Of a DNA stretch of 64,000 bases, positions 45,781 through 59,320 are shown piece after piece; position 1 is the first letter of the stretch; the number at the start of each line of letters is the position of its first letter. The notes beneath the pieces were generated by a model. The model searched no databases. It saw nothing but the letters and a program-made list of their open reading frames with translations, and was not told the origin of the DNA. Origin of the DNA: Lepus europaeus. Taxonomy: Eukaryota; Chordata; Mammalia; Lagomorpha; Leporidae. The position numbers and the translations under genes were made by a program. The DNA lies in assembly GCF_033115175.1 (NCBI RefSeq), contig NC_084844.1, forward strand, positions 33,513,885 to 33,577,884. The letters run 5' to 3'.

Positions 45781-47713
45781 ACAAGGTCAGGGCCTCGGGT
45801 CCTCGTCCCTCTGCTGCGCTGGACACTTGGCTCTTCCTTTTCCTACCCCTGACAGTGGCCTGTTTGGGCAGTGCAGCACCCCGGGGGCTTGAGCAGGTCC
45901 CCAAAGAATGACACCCCTGTCATCCTTTCCAAGGGGAGGGGGATTTGCCACTCAAGTTGGGGAGAAAATAGTTACCCCGGCGATTCAGCAAGGTTTTCAG
46001 AAAGTGAAGCTGATGTCCAAATGACTGATTTCCCATACCCCCACCAGACTACCTAAGAGTGTCACATCGTCCACCCCCACTCAAGCTGTGAAGACACAGG
46101 CTAGCAGCAGGTTCCCTTCGTGCGGTACCCCAAATCAAAGATTAAAGAGGATCTGCTGCACAAATTATCTAGGAATCATCTGCGGGAAGGGTTGGAGAGG
46201 CCGCCGAGTGGCTTTAATCAGGTAGCAAAGCCTTGACTGGGGCTGAGGAAAGTGGGGCCTTGGGAGAGGCCAGCCCATGCGCGACCCATGCCCAACTGGG
46301 CCACTCTTCCTCTGCCAAGCAGGTGAGAGGCTGTGAGACAGCTGCCCAGCAGCTTTACAGGCATTAGAGGCTCAGAAGGGTCAGGGTAGCAGCTAGGGCA
46401 AGATAGATGCCTGGGGGATGGGCAGTTGGTAAGGGATTTCCTGAGCTAAGTAGGGCTCCTGAGGAAGTTTCCAGAAGCATGCCCCTGCCTGACCCCCAAG
46501 ACCTACCCCCAGGGCAGGACCACAGACATGGTCCTGTCTGTACGTAGAAGGCCAGAGGCCTTCCTACCCTATTTGAGGGTGATGTGTGAACCAGTGGCCA
46601 TGGCTGGAACTGGAAGGAACTCAGCTGTGGGAGGGAGGAGCACCTGGAGACAGCAGGTGAAATCAGGCAGGGCTGCTGTTGGAGAAACAAGAGGAAATGT
46701 GGCACTGGAATGGAGGATTGGTGGGATGTTGCTGCTTAAAGACATCAGGGTGTTCAGGAGGCAGCAGGCAGAGGAGAAACCTTTTGAGTTTGATGACTTT
46801 GGGCAACTCACTGTACCCGTCAGGGCCTCAGTTTCCAGCCCTGAAAACAAGGGGACTATTTTAGATAATGTTTAAGGTTCCTTGCAGCTCTGACATTCTA
46901 AAAGTAGATGCAGTGAGGGAAGGGGCGGGGGGTATGCTTGGTGCTGCTCTAGGCCGTGGAAGAAGTTCACAAAGCAAGACAGAAACAGGAGGTGATGAAG
47001 AAATTCAGGAAAACAGGAGGTGATGAAGAGATACAGGAGAAGGCCCAGGAACTGAGGGAAGTGGGAGGAGGCACAGGACAGGATCCAGTATTGTGGCTCT
47101 AAGGAGAGGGAACCTCTGGAGGTAGAGAGGAAAAAGCCTGGGGTAGATCAGGAGATCTGAAGCTGTATTCAAGAACACAAAGACATAAAGAGAGGAACCA
47201 ATGGCTGTTGGAAGTCTATAGAAGCAGCAGCTGCGGATGCCATCAGACCCTAATGCTAAGCTTGGGCCACACAATGCCCCAATGTTCAAAGCCGCGGGCT
47301 GCAAATACTCATGCATGCAGTTATGAGAATACGTCTTGGGTTCTTCCAGTTAGCAGCTGTGTGGACTAGGGGCAGGCATAAAGCCTAGTCAAAGAAGGCA
47401 GGCCTCGTCACAAAGCCCTGTTTTCCTCTACCCTCCCCCACCCAGCCCCAGCTGTGTTCCAAGTGTGGACACAGAAACATCTCAAAATGTAGCTCAGCCA
47501 GCTCAGCTGCAGCTGTGGCTGGAATCCCAGCTCTTCTCGGAGTGCCCTGCATGGTGCCAGCTTGCCTTCAGGAAGTGAGCCTCCAAGAGAAGCCTGAGAC
47601 CATGGCACTTAGTTCCATGAATGCTGGAAGTCTTGATGGTCACAGTCCTTTTCTAATCACTGCACCACAGGGCCCAACCTGAGGCATGCTGGATGAAGGA
47701 AACACTGAAGACA

Positions 47714-48043
47714 GAGGCTGGCATTGTGGCACAGTGGGTTAAGCCGATGCTTGCGACATCAGCATCCCATATCACAGTGCAGGTTTCAGTCCTGGCTGCT
47801 CTGCTTCTGATCCGGTTCCCTGATAATGCACTTGGGAAAGTGATAGATGATGGCCCAAGTCCCTGCACCCAGGTAGAAAACCAAGATGGAGTTCCTGGCT
47901 CCTGGCTTTGGCCTGGCCCAGCCCCACTCGTTGAAGCCATTTGGGGAGTGAAACAGCAGACAGAAGCTCGCTCGCTCTCTCTCTCTTCATGTGTGTGTCC
48001 CTCTCTGTCACTGTGCCTTTCAAATAAATAAATCAATGTTTTT
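47714..48043 (+). mobile_element. CSINE
   Basis: Head gaggctggcattgtggcaca, tail caaataaataaatcaatg. Confidence 0.92.
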
Positions 48044-50086
48044 AAAAACAAATCAACAAAAAAAGCTGAATACAAAACTTTGAACCATTGTGTGAGCCCT
48101 GCAAGAGGGCTTTGAGAAAGCTTGACTGAAGTCTCCGGGCCAGCCTTGGCTATTATCTCACTCTCTAAAAGTTCCTTGACCTTCTGGGCCTCTGTTTACC
48201 TTCCTGCAGAAGATTGGACACCCCCAACTCCAGCCCTCACATTCTGTGTTGATGGAGGCAGCAGCTGTTGAGTTTTTTTTCCCCACCTCCAGCCAGCAGC
48301 AGGTGGCCTGGCCAACTTTGCTTCAGGATCACTTGGGGCTCTGGCTGTTCCTTGACATTCAACATCACACCAGGCACTCATGTCCTTAAGTACTGTTTTC
48401 CAGGTGCTCCTAGGGTGGGGTATTCAACCAATAGTCTGGGCAGTGGACACTTAATTTGGTATAGAGGATTACTCCTCTGGAAAGCTCAGATCAGCAACCA
48501 CAGCTCAAGCCTACCATCCTGGGCTCCCTTGCTTAGGTCAGGCGAACATACTCTGTGTGGAAAATCTCCTGGTCCCTTCTACTGGGTCTTTCCTGCCTAC
48601 CCATTCATGAAGGTTATGTGGCACAGGAACTAAGCAAGGAGGCTGCACTTGGGCCAAGCCAGGTCCTAGGTTCAAAGCCAAGAATAAAGAATGGTAACCA
48701 CAGGAAATCAGGATTTCCGATCTGCATGCCTAGCAAAGGCCATTTTTTTCCCTTCAGTACCTAAATTTCCCTTGGGCAGTGCAAGATCTAATTGTACCTC
48801 CTCCTTTCTTGCAGAGACAGGTCAAAGGGCTATCTCTGTGTTGCGTCTTTCAAGGAAACCTCAGCTAGTCTATCCAGCAAGGTCTGTGCAGAGGCAAGAA
48901 GCCACTTAAGTCCCACTTCCCTGCTACTGCTACCTCATGTCCCGTGATCCTGGGATGGGGGTGAGATATGGGTGGCAAGGCTGGGGAGCACCGTTTTCTG
49001 GCTCCTGTTGAATGGCTTTGGAGAGGGGCAGTTCCAGACCTGGCAGGGTGCTAGAAGGCAGCCACACTGATGGGGAAGAATGTCCTTCCTACACTATCCC
49101 TGAGCAGGGCAGGGCTACAGTAGCTCGAGGTTGGGAGGGACTTAAATACCTCTGAATGTGACTACCCGCAGGATGTCTGACTGCTCTTGAGAGCTCCTCT
49201 TCCCAACATCTGTTTGAACACTGTCCATGGCCAAAAAGCCACTGACTTTAACAAATCTCCTACAATTACTGGGCAGCTGAGTTCCCAAGCTCTTCATTAC
49301 ACTGTGCCCAAGTCTTCCTCCCCTTGGATTTTATCCTCCAAGTGCCTCTGTGCTACAAGCTTTGCTGATTCATTTCACTGGACTTAGTCTTTTGATGTCC
49401 ACACCCTTTTCAAGTGACCCATCTGTATACTTTTCTCTCTCAGATTAACCACAAGCCCCTCAAGGGCAGGGAGTATATCTTCTATTTTAACTTCTACTGT
49501 AACCTCTGCTCGCTTCAACTCAGTGAACATGTGATGTGAGGTCTGCCTGGGTGATCAGGCTCTGCCCCCAGGAATGGCTGATCAATATAGACTGACTAAA
49601 AGGGATTCATTGATCAGCTTTCCAGTCTCATTTTAGAGCACAGATTAGCCTTGGGGCCTTGGGCTCCACTGACCCATCTCTTCACCTTCATTCTAACTGC
49701 TCACAGGCCCCACCTACCTCCTGCCTCCCAGTTCACATGCAAAGACACAGATGTTCCTCCTATTGGAATTTTCCCTTCACAGTTCTTGATTTCTAAAGGT
49801 GCTGCTGAAATACTGAGAAGGAAGATATGGCTACAGAAAAAGAATTCTACACCACATAGTTGAATCCCTAGGCCAGATGCTCCTTAAAGTGCTCCCAGCT
49901 TTGATGAATAAGCTCCGAGGCTCAGTTTCTTCATCTGGGAAAGGGGGGAAAAATACCCACAACATAGGTCGCTATAGATTCACTAACACACTCTACTTAG
50001 TATAATCTAAAACGAATAGTAGCTATTACCTCTGCTAATGAGAAAATTATCAACACCAAATCAGCAAGTATCAATGGGACTAATTC

Positions 50087-50400
50087 CGGGCCAGTGCTGT
50101 GGCATGGCTGGCTACTCTCCACCTGTGATGCTGGCATCCCATATGGGCACTGGTTCTAGTCCCAGCTGCCCCTCTTCTGATCCAGCTCTCTGCTGTAGCC
50201 TGGGAAAGCAGTAGATAGCCCAAGTGCTTGGGTCCCTGCACCCACATGAGACCTGGAAGAAGCTCCTGGCTTCAGATCTGCTCAGCTTTGGCCATTGTGG
50301 CCATTTGGGGAGTGGACCAGCAGATGGAAGACCTTTCTCTCTGTCTCTCCCTCTCTCTGTAATTTTACCTCTCAAATAAATAAATAAACTTTTTCTTTTT
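50087..50400 (+). mobile_element. CSINE
   Basis: Head cgggccagtgctgtggcatg, tail caaataaataaataaacttt. Confidence 0.92.
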
Positions 50401-53400
50401 CTAAAAAAGTGACTATTTCAAATACCTTCCCTCCAAGGGATTTGATGCATGCATGTTTTAACGGGTGTAGGCAGCTGGGAGGAGAAAGAATACCAGGGAA
50501 TGCCTTAGACTAAAGTGTCATTGGAATGACCATGCTGCCACTACCTATGGAGTGAGTTTCTCCTGTTAGATACCACTTGTTCACTAGAAAGCAGACTTAC
50601 CGGCCCAAGTTCCTAAAAACAGCCACTGGGGAGACCCTTGGAGCTAAATGACTTTGCTTGTGGTGGAAATGACTTTGGTTGGCCCAGGTCTCCCACCCAC
50701 AATGCCAGAGCCCGAGCTACCTCCCATTCTGCTCCCATTCTGTCCCCTTCCTCTGGGCCTTCCTTCAGAGGCAGCTGTCTCTTGCTGCCTTCATGGCAGC
50801 TGGGCCAAAGCAGCTGAGCAGTGGACAGAAAAGGGACATGGCCATTTCTGCCACTAAGGACAGCCTTCCTCTGGCTCAGCAGCTGTCAGGGTGGCTTCTT
50901 GATTACAGATTTGCTTCCTCACCCAAATATGCATCCTGCTTCTAAAGTGTGGCTCCCTCATCTACCAAGGCCCCCTGTTTCTCCTCTCATTTGAAAAATC
51001 AACCATTTTGAACATCACCAAACTACTGTGACAGAAAGATGCAATGTGAGGATATGCCAATTACCCTGATCTGGCCGTTATGCACTGTATAACATGTGCT
51101 GAGAAATCACACTGCATCTCATACACCTGAGTCACTTGTGTCAGCTAAACAATTATTTTTAAAATGATGTGATGCTGGAGATGGGTTCCTGTCAGAACCA
51201 AGTAGCTTCTAAAGATATGGCAGAAGGTCCAAAATGAATGAGACAGATTCTTTGCTATGTGGGATCATTCCTAGCAGCACAAAAAAACTGAGAGGTTCTG
51301 ACCTCAGATTTGCCATAAGGCCCAGAGGAAGACACCACATTCTCCTGCTCCCATGTTGTAGGCAGATGAGGAAACTGCCTGGTTCAGACAGCTTTCCCCT
51401 TCCTTATGCTTCCAGGGCTACTTGCTGAGGCAGACTGTCCCAGGTCACCAACTGTCTGTTTGCCCAGGGCTGAGGAGGTTCTCAGGACATGGGACTTTCA
51501 GTGCTAAAGCCAGGAAAAGTCCCAGGCAACCTAGCCTGTCCTCACCTTAGGAGGTCGTGGCCAGGGGCCTCCCTTCCTCCGGTGGAATTGGCTGCCCATG
51601 ATAGCTGGAGGTGAACAAGGAGCCATGTGACAGAAGATGCCTGCTTCCTAGGAAGCTGTGCTGTGAGGCTCAAGCTGCTATGAAAAGCCTCCCGAGGTGC
51701 CCTGCCCCACTTTCTGCAATTCTCTTTCCTCAACTACAAGCCTCTGCACAAAGCAAGAGGAAATGAGGGGAGTGGAAAAGACCATTTCCAGGGTTCCTTT
51801 CAGAAAGCCCGGGGTCCAGGATTCTGTCAGCACCCCTGTGAAGGCAGAGACTCTCCAGGTTCCTCAATGGCTTGGGGTTTTCCTTTGTAAATGAGTCCTA
51901 TGAGCAGAATTCCCTATCCCTGTGGTTCAGGAGCTGACAGAAAGGCTGACTGACCTGTCTCTCAGGAGTCAAATGACGCGTTACCCTGAAAACACTTAGG
52001 TATCACTGAGATGACTTCTGGTTCCTGGCCCATTTTCCAGGGTCAGTTTCTTGCATAATTGACATGATACAGCAGAGAGTAAACCACCTGTCCCCTGACA
52101 GCCTTAGAAGTCACATTCAAGGGCAAGTAGGCCAGGTGCCTTGAAGGCACAGAATCTTTGGGGCTAGCATATCCCCTCATCAAGAGCTGTTTTATTTCTA
52201 GGAACTCCCTAGGGCTGTGAGAAGGCCTAGGGCTGTGAGAAGGCTCCACTGACCCAGTGGAGCCACTTCAGAATCTTCCTGTTGCACTGCTGCTAATTCT
52301 GATAGCAAAGCACCCCCAGCAGGAACGCTTGGCTCTGTCCAGCAAAAGCTCCTCTGGGGAGACTTCCAGACCCTAATATCCCAATCAAAGGATGAGAAGC
52401 ATCTGTGCTTGGACCAAAGGGCCTTGAGGGGTTGTTTGGGAAGAGAAGAGAAATGAGGAGAGAAGCTGAGTCAGGGGACACAGAGGGGCTTGTGAGGTGC
52501 AACAGTAAACATGCTGCCTTCCACAAGCCAAACACCATGGCTGGGCCACCAGAGACTTCCTACCAAGAACAGAATTTGAAACAGACTTTATGGCCAACCA
52601 TTCCCAGAGCAGAGGAGCCAGAGGCCTTGGCACCAGCAACCAGCACTGTAGTCTCCACCCTGGGGCTGTCTTGGGGTCAGGTGGCCTGGCGGCCAGGCTG
52701 AGGAAACGCTCCCTCTCGCAGGCTTTGTGGGGAGAGCACGTGGCCCACCTCCATGCACCCCTCCAGGGGCCAGAGAAGACCAGCAGCCCTCTCTTCCCAG
52801 CTTCTGGGGAACAGCTCTGCTGCTGAACAGTGCTGGAGAGCTGTGATTATCCAGACAGGATAAGAGCTGTTTTGGGAAGGAGCCATCCTGCTGCCAAGGC
52901 TTTTGACTTCCTAAACTAAAACAAGATGCACAGAAAAAGGGAGTGAGAATGGGGAACAGGGAGGAACCTGCTCACTCAAAAACCTCAACTCCTCAACAAA
53001 GGGAAATATATGCATTCCCAAAGGTATAGATTTGTACTGAGGGGTGAGTAAGAGGCTAGCCATTAGGTTATCTGCGTTGGGCATTGGGAAAGAGGGTATA
53101 ACCTGACCCCTACCCATCTCCGGCTGACTCCCTCTCCCCTAAGACCCTCCAAGAGCACCTAATCAGTCTGTTCTGTTTATTTTGACAGTGGAGCACAGAC
53201 TATAGCACTCTGTTGTCTAAACGTTTCCTGTCTGTCTTATCTCCCTAACCAGATGGTAAAGTTTCTCAAAAACCAAACAATGCTTGTTCCCTAAGGTTTC
53301 AATGCTTCTCCCTGTAGTGCCTAGCAGAGTGCTAGACATGGGAACAGAAACTGCCTATGCAAGGAAGGGAGGAGGGGGGGAGAAAGGGAGATAATCTCTA

Positions 53401-54429
53401 AATGTATTTGTTCCCAGCTCCCACTGAGTTCAGGGCCTGGGGCTGAGTAAGAATCCATGCAGAGGGGGTGGCAGCCACATTGCTGGACACCTCCCTTTCA
53501 GCTGTTCCATTATCTGAGTCCAGGCTACCCCTTGCTCATCTGCTCAATTGTTTTCCAGCTGTAGTCAGCTTTTCATCTGGGCTATTCCACAAATGGGACT
53601 CATTAAAAGCCATTGCTAGGTTTGGAATAAGAGAGAAAAAGGGCAAGAGAAAGGATGGAAGCGGCAGAACTTTGACCATTTTATCAAACACAGGCCAAGA
53701 AGAGCCTAAGGACTTAGGGGGACAACAAATGCACTGTGAAATTACGACACTCTGCCAAATTTAGGACACAGGGTTGCTGTGAGCAGAGTCTACCTTATGT
53801 CTTTCCAAGTGGAGGAGACAGATAGTGTGTAACACAGAAACGTGATCCTTTTCTGCAGCACCCCAGGCTGGAGAGAGGAGAGCAAGGTGGGGACTGACCC
53901 AACCCATGGCTGCTTGGTCTCTCCACAGAGCACTTGGCATGATGCCTCATCTGCCAGAAGGTCTCTGTTCTTTCCCCTCCAGGGCTGTAAGCTAGCCCCT
54001 ATAGTACTTCTGTGCAAGCCCCCTGGGCAGAGGCAGCTCCACAGGTGCACAGCTTGGTAAAGTGGAGCAGAGGCTACATTTCAGTTGCACTTGGTGCTTC
54101 ACCAGGTGCCCTTGTACAGTGAACAACTTGTCCAACCATAGGAAGAAGCTGTATCTATCTCCTTCCAAACCTCCTCCCCTCAGAGGACAGGAGTGGGGCT
54201 TGGATAAGATCACGGGGGCAAAAGGGGGGTTGGAGAACAGGAAGTTTGAAAGTAACTTCCCAGGGGACTCCTTACCTCCTCATCTGTCAGAGATGTAGAA
54301 GCCAGGCATTCCCACAGGACAGCAAATGGAATCCAGAGGATCAACAGAAGGGAAAAAGAGAATTTTACTAAAGACACCCAGTGGATTTGAGCATATCTGG
54401 GCCTAAATCCCTTCCTACTAAAAGTAGCC

Positions 54430-54640
54430 CAAATAACAACAGCTAGCAACTCACTGAGTGCTCACTGCTGCCAAGAACCATGCTAAGTGCTCTACATACA
54501 ACAGCTTGGTTAATCCTCATAATAACTCTGAAAGGAAACCATTATTCCTGTTAAGAGATGGAGAAACTGAGGCTTGGACAGGTAAAACAACTTACCCCAG
54601 GGCACAGTCAGAAAACAGTGGCTTCAGGGTTCAAACCCAA
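54430..54640 (+). repeat. MIR-like remnant
   Basis: Well-preserved order: catgctaagtgctctacata, taatcctcataataactctg, gagaaactgaggcttggaca. Confidence 0.75.
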
Positions 54641-56176
54641 TGAGATAAGTCCAGAGTTCATACTTAGCCACATCCCTACTTTATAGAGCTCGGCTCCCTC
54701 TAAAGGGCAGAGCTGCCCTCTTCTTGGTGCTGTCCATTACTCAGAGGGATCATGCTGGCTGTGACTGGATTGCTTTCCCAGGACTCCCTCCTCCCCAGGA
54801 ACTTATTCATCAAGAACCGTGGCTTATCATGCTCACACAGCTAGAGCATATTTGGAGCAACAGTGCTCACGGCAAAAACTCCCTGCTGTCAGATTCAGTC
54901 TATAAGAGTTGGTCCCCATCTTCCTCCATAACCAATCCAAGAATAAAAGGTGACATTTCTCTTAAGGATTCTAGAGTTGGCCACAAGACCCACTGATGGC
55001 CTCAAGGAGGAGGCCCAAACATTCCTGGAGGTCCTGTTTGGGCAGCAGCTAGTAAGTACCTCCTGAGTCATAGGATAGGGGCTTGAGCAGAGTTCTGAGG
55101 AACCAGAGACACAGACGAGCTCTTAACATGAATTAGTGTGGACTCGGCCCTGAGCAAGACTGAGAAGCAAAGTCAGTTTGTTCTGGTGGTGTTTTTAGTA
55201 TGGTAGGTAAGAACAGCTAAGCTGAAAGGCCATGGGGCTTAAATTATTCTCCATTCAAGAACTAACTCCCCATTAAAACATGACTCTCAAAGATGAAACG
55301 GGATCAGAATCCCAAAGGAAGAGCTCTAATGGTAGAATCTGAGGCAAGATGAGAATTCCCTCTGTTCCTTCTGATCAGAACTATGCACTCTCCCAAAAGA
55401 CCTAGCTCCGCAAATACCTAGAGGCCACCCTCTCACCTGTCCTCCCAAGTCCCCACAATGGGCCCACGAGGGTGGGGATGGGGGATGCACAGACCTTTCA
55501 GCCACCAGATGACACGATTGCACATTTCCTCAGAAACATCTGAAAGTAACAGAGATTGCTGCTTTTTTCTCTCTTTATGAGATGTACACCCCTCCCCCTA
55601 TTTCTTGTATCTCTAGCTCCACATCTCTCCACCCAAAGGTACCCTCAGCCTTTGATCCTCTCCTTCAGTTTAAGACTAAATACTTCATTCCCACTCACCT
55701 CCTTTCTTCCACTCTCTCTCTGTGCCACTGTTAATGCCTTTCCCCCTGGGAAAGTTCAAGTCCCAGCTCATCTATACCCCATCCTCTATCCTTTGATGCC
55801 AAAATATTGACTTGTGGCCCTTGTTCTCTTTACAACCCTTTACCAGCCCTCACCCCCAGCTCATTTCTTCATCTTCGCTCCCAGGAATCAGCTTGTGATC
55901 CTATAAAGTACTCCACTTCCTTCCATTTAAAAGTTAAGCAGCACTGCGTGGAAGAGTCAATGGCCCACTTTGGGCTCAAGCATTATCACCCACATCATTC
56001 ACCTGGAGCTCAGAGAAACTGGCAGGGAAGGCATGGAGCAACAGGTTCAAGGCTGGGACTGGTGTAGGCACTGGCAAGGGGGCAGTCCTGAGGCCCAGAA
56101 GGAAGAAGGGGTCTTTCCTCCCCAACCCGACATCCCATCTCACTAAACTGGGGCTGCCTCTGGGCAGACTGCTTCT

Positions 56177-57799
56177 TCACATACCCAGGAAGAAAGCACT
56201 AAACCTTTGAATTGGTTGTTTACAGGTGTGCTTGGGGGCCTTTGGCACTTCCGTCATTGGCGCCCAGCTTGGAGACTCCTTTGGTGGTGGTGGTGGTGGT
56301 GGTGGTGGCGGTGTCGGTGGTGGGCTTGCCTTCTCTCTCTGGAACATCAGATCCTCACAGAAAGGGCTTGAGTTCATTTCCAAAAGGGACATGAATGGGT
56401 CTAGGGGAGGAGAGGGCTTAGGCTCAAAATCAGGTGTTGTCGGCCAGCTTTGGGACATTTCAGCTTCAGGATTCAGTAAGCCCCACCATGAGGACTCGGG
56501 CCCATATTTGGGTAAGGATCGAGGGGGTAAGGGCCGAGGGGTCAGTTCCAGTTCTGCATGGATGGGGGGCTTTTGGGAGGATTCTTGATACCTGAGTGTG
56601 GGTCCTGGGGACATGTAGTTAGTTTCTGCTGGTCTTTGTGATTGCTCTTTACAGACATGCTCTGGAGTGACAAACATGGAAGATTTGTGTGGGCCCTCAG
56701 ACACTGTTCGAGTTGTGGCACGGTGAGTTGATGGTATTGATTGTCCCGGGGAAATGGTGACCTTGCGACTGACCTCAGTGTCTCCTCGGATTGGGGACCT
56801 CATGTTGGACTCCACCTGTGACACCATTAAGACTTTTGAAGAGGGCTTGGTTTCAGCATAGACAGGATGCTTGCAGAGAGACACAGGCTCAGAATGTGAT
56901 GGAACTCGGTGTCTACCATCCAAATCTCTAAGGACAGAGAGTTTCAGGGATGATTCCAAGTTGATGTTCCTATGCGAGGCCTTGGGTTCAGAAGGAATTG
57001 AACTGTAAGGACCCATTTCTGGCTCTTGGGTAGGGATCTTTCTCAGAACTGCCCGATGGTCTGTAGTGAGACGGCTGCTGCCTTGCTCTAGGTAATAGGG
57101 ACTCTTCGGCGACCTGACTTCACTGGTAGTCAAAGTCCTTCGAATGGGGTCAGTTTGTACGGCTTCATCTTTTGGATGAATGGAAATTCTAAGAGGAACT
57201 CTGATCCCTTGAGGGTTCTGGACCTTGGAAGGTGGATCCTCTTCTTGGAAGGTTTGTGATTGATAGTTATCCTTCTGGTCTAAAAAACTCAATCGACGAG
57301 AAGATTTTGCATCTGGGGTTAATGAGCCACGGTAGCTGACCTCGCGCACTGGCTTGTTCTCACCACCTCTTCGTGCTGATTCCTCTCTGAGTGGACTAGC
57401 ATTCCGATGCGAGCTGACAGCATGGGAAGGTGTTGTCTGAACTTGCTGGTTCTTCCGGTGAGGAGAGGAATGGCGGAATGCTTCCATTCTTGGTCGGGAC
57501 TCGGTTCCCCGAGAAAACTGTGCTGCAGAGAAGCCGGGCCCTGGCTCCGGGGAGGAAGATCGAGGATAGTCGGATGCTGAATGGGGAGTGGTGGGATGTG
57601 CAGCTTCTGATCTTCGCTGGGCAGAAGGGCTCAGGGAGACTGCAGCACTTCGCTGGCTAGAGGCAAGAAAGTACCCTTGTCCCTGCTGAGGGTTGGAGCT
57701 ATGAACCTCTGACCTTTTGTGTGCTGAAACTGCTACCTTGGACCCAATTTTATTTGTCTTGACCATCTGAAAGACTGTGCCCTTTTGGGTAGATGTCAT
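56177..57799 (-). CDS. C17orf47: C17orf47 homologue, 540-residue Pro/Ser-rich protein
   Basis: An uninterrupted 540-codon frame begins MTSTQKGTVFQMVK at 57799 and stops at 56179-56177. Its place between SEPTIN4 and the expected TEX14, same strand, identifies it as the gene called C17orf47 in human (about 570 residues as I recall). The protein is rich in Ser, Pro, Arg and Gln, with no membrane segment, signal peptide or catalytic motif, so it is likely disordered. A polyproline run of about 11 near residue 510 comes from a GGT-type repeat on the plus strand. Two possible phase-1 donors lie just before the stop: CACCT|GTAAAC at 56224 and CCTGG|GTATGTG at 56185. I believe recent human annotation merges this gene with SEPTIN4 as a long-isoform 5' exon. 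Function is unknown. The gene name rests on synteny, not on a remembered sequence. Confidence 0.75.
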   Translation of the reverse strand: MTSTQKGTVFQMVKTNKIGSKVAVSAHKRSEVHSSNPQQGQGYFLASSQRSAAVSLSPSAQRRSEAAHPTTPHSASDYPRSSSPEPGPGFSAAQFSRGTESRPRMEAFRHSSPHRKNQQVQTTPSHAVSSHRNASPLREESARRGGENKPVREVSYRGSLTPDAKSSRRLSFLDQKDNYQSQTFQEEDPPSKVQNPQGIRVPLRISIHPKDEAVQTDPIRRTLTTSEVRSPKSPYYLEQGSSRLTTDHRAVLRKIPTQEPEMGPYSSIPSEPKASHRNINLESSLKLSVLRDLDGRHRVPSHSEPVSLCKHPVYAETKPSSKVLMVSQVESNMRSPIRGDTEVSRKVTISPGQSIPSTHRATTRTVSEGPHKSSMFVTPEHVCKEQSQRPAETNYMSPGPTLRYQESSQKPPIHAELELTPRPLPPRSLPKYGPESSWWGLLNPEAEMSQSWPTTPDFEPKPSPPLDPFMSLLEMNSSPFCEDLMFQREKASPPPTPPPPPPPPPPKESPSWAPMTEVPKAPKHTCKQPIQRFSAFFLGM

Positions 57800-58912
57800 A
57801 TTTTACTGGCTGGTTAGTATCTGGGATCCTAATGAAGCCTGAATATTCACCCTGAGTTTTAAAAGCTGCTGTTCTTGGGTTCCCACAAAAGTGGCTGCTG
57901 TTCTAAGAGTGTCTCAAGTAGTCCCCTTAGCTACCTCTCTGTCTAATGATGTCATAAAGGAAGGAGCTTCCTATTAAACATGCTGGCATACAGCCACAAT
58001 TCTTCAGAGAAATCCAGGCAGGACCTGAAAGGAAATCGTGGATTTGTCCTTAAGAGTTGACATGACCAAACCGTTGGCCAAGTTCTTAACAAAACCGGAA
58101 TTTCCTTGTATACCGGGAAGGTTCCAGACCCTCCCTTATTCTCCAGATTCTAGCAATTTCCAGGGACTTACCCAGAGGAGAAATAAGTCAGAAGATCCTG
58201 TGAAGACAAGACTACCCAAACCAATCATGCTGTGTTAGTTCTTTTAATAAGGTACAAGGTACTGTACAAAGTTGTCCCAATCTTGTTTGAAACTGCATTG
58301 TATACAGGTCAAAAAATAGAACTCCAGTTTTCCGTTTCATGAATGATCTGGTTGACCCTAGGTAAAAATCCATGTTACTCACATCCTATATCTTGGTCAA
58401 GGAGAATACAGTACTGTAGAAGGGATCATCTAACTTGCCCAAGCCTTAGTTTCTTCATCTGGAAACTACTGCCTGGTACGTGGATTCCACACAATAGAAG
58501 TTAGTGTCCTTTCTCACTAGCCTCTCCTGTCAGCTATCACTCAGCTGGACTTGGTTCTCTCTTGACTTAGAGTGACATTCCAATTTGGATGACCATTTTG
58601 GGTAAGGAAGAGACTCTCACCTTTTCTCCACGTTATGTGTATTCTCTCTCTCCCCCCCCCCCCATTTCTCTCATTTCTCTCTCTCTCTCTCATAGACCTT
58701 ATCATATCCAGCATTCTAATATTGACTCCTAAGGGTCATCAAGGTTATAGGATGGTCTATGCTCCACACTGACCATTCTCTTCTGCTGAAGTTTTTATTA
58801 AAAATTAGCTATAATTAATGATTAGATTTATGGCAAATTATAATGACATTCTAGTTCTGCCTCCTATTGATTGAGGTTTAAGTATTCCTAAATCCTTTCT
58901 ATTGACTCAATT
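57800..58912. other. C17orf47 upstream region
   Basis: AT-rich sequence with no CpG island and a pyrimidine tract at about 58648-58695. No gene is recognisable. The C17orf47 promoter presumably lies in the first few hundred bases but has no clear TATA element. Confidence 0.5.
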
Positions 58913-59251
58913 TAAAAAAAAGATTTATTTATTTGAAAAGCAGAGTTTCACAGAGAGAGGAAGAGACAGAGAGAAAGGGAGAGACAGAGAGAAATCTTCC
59001 ACCCACTAGTTCACTCCCCAAATGGCCACAACAGCCAGTGCTGGGCCAGGCTGAAGCCAGGAACCAGGAGCTTCCTCCAGGTCTCCCACGTAGTGACAGG
59101 GGCCAACCCACTTGGGCCATCTTCTGCTGCTTTTCCCAGGCCATTGGCAGGAAGCAAGATCAGAAGTGGATTAGCCAAGACACAAACTGGCACCCATATG
59201 GGACGTTAGCATTGCAGGTGGCAGCTTTACCCGCTATCCCACACCAGCCCC
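58913..59251 (-). mobile_element. CSINE
   Basis: Reverse-oriented: aaagatttatttatttgaaa at the left and ccacaccagcccc at the right. Confidence 0.92.
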
Positions 59252-59256
59252 CACCC

Positions 59257-59278
59257 CAAATTTATTTCTTTGAAAGGC

Positions 59279-59320
<42 letters not shown>

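Larger units (their letters stand above)
45780..56176. other. interval between SEPTIN4 CpG island and C17orf47
   Basis: About 10 kb with two CSINEs (47.71 and 50.09 kb), L2/MIR-like remnants and no frame with recognisable homology. If C17orf47 and SEPTIN4 share transcripts, this is an intron. Small tandem duplications occur at about 46985-47035 and 52208-52243. Confidence 0.6.
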
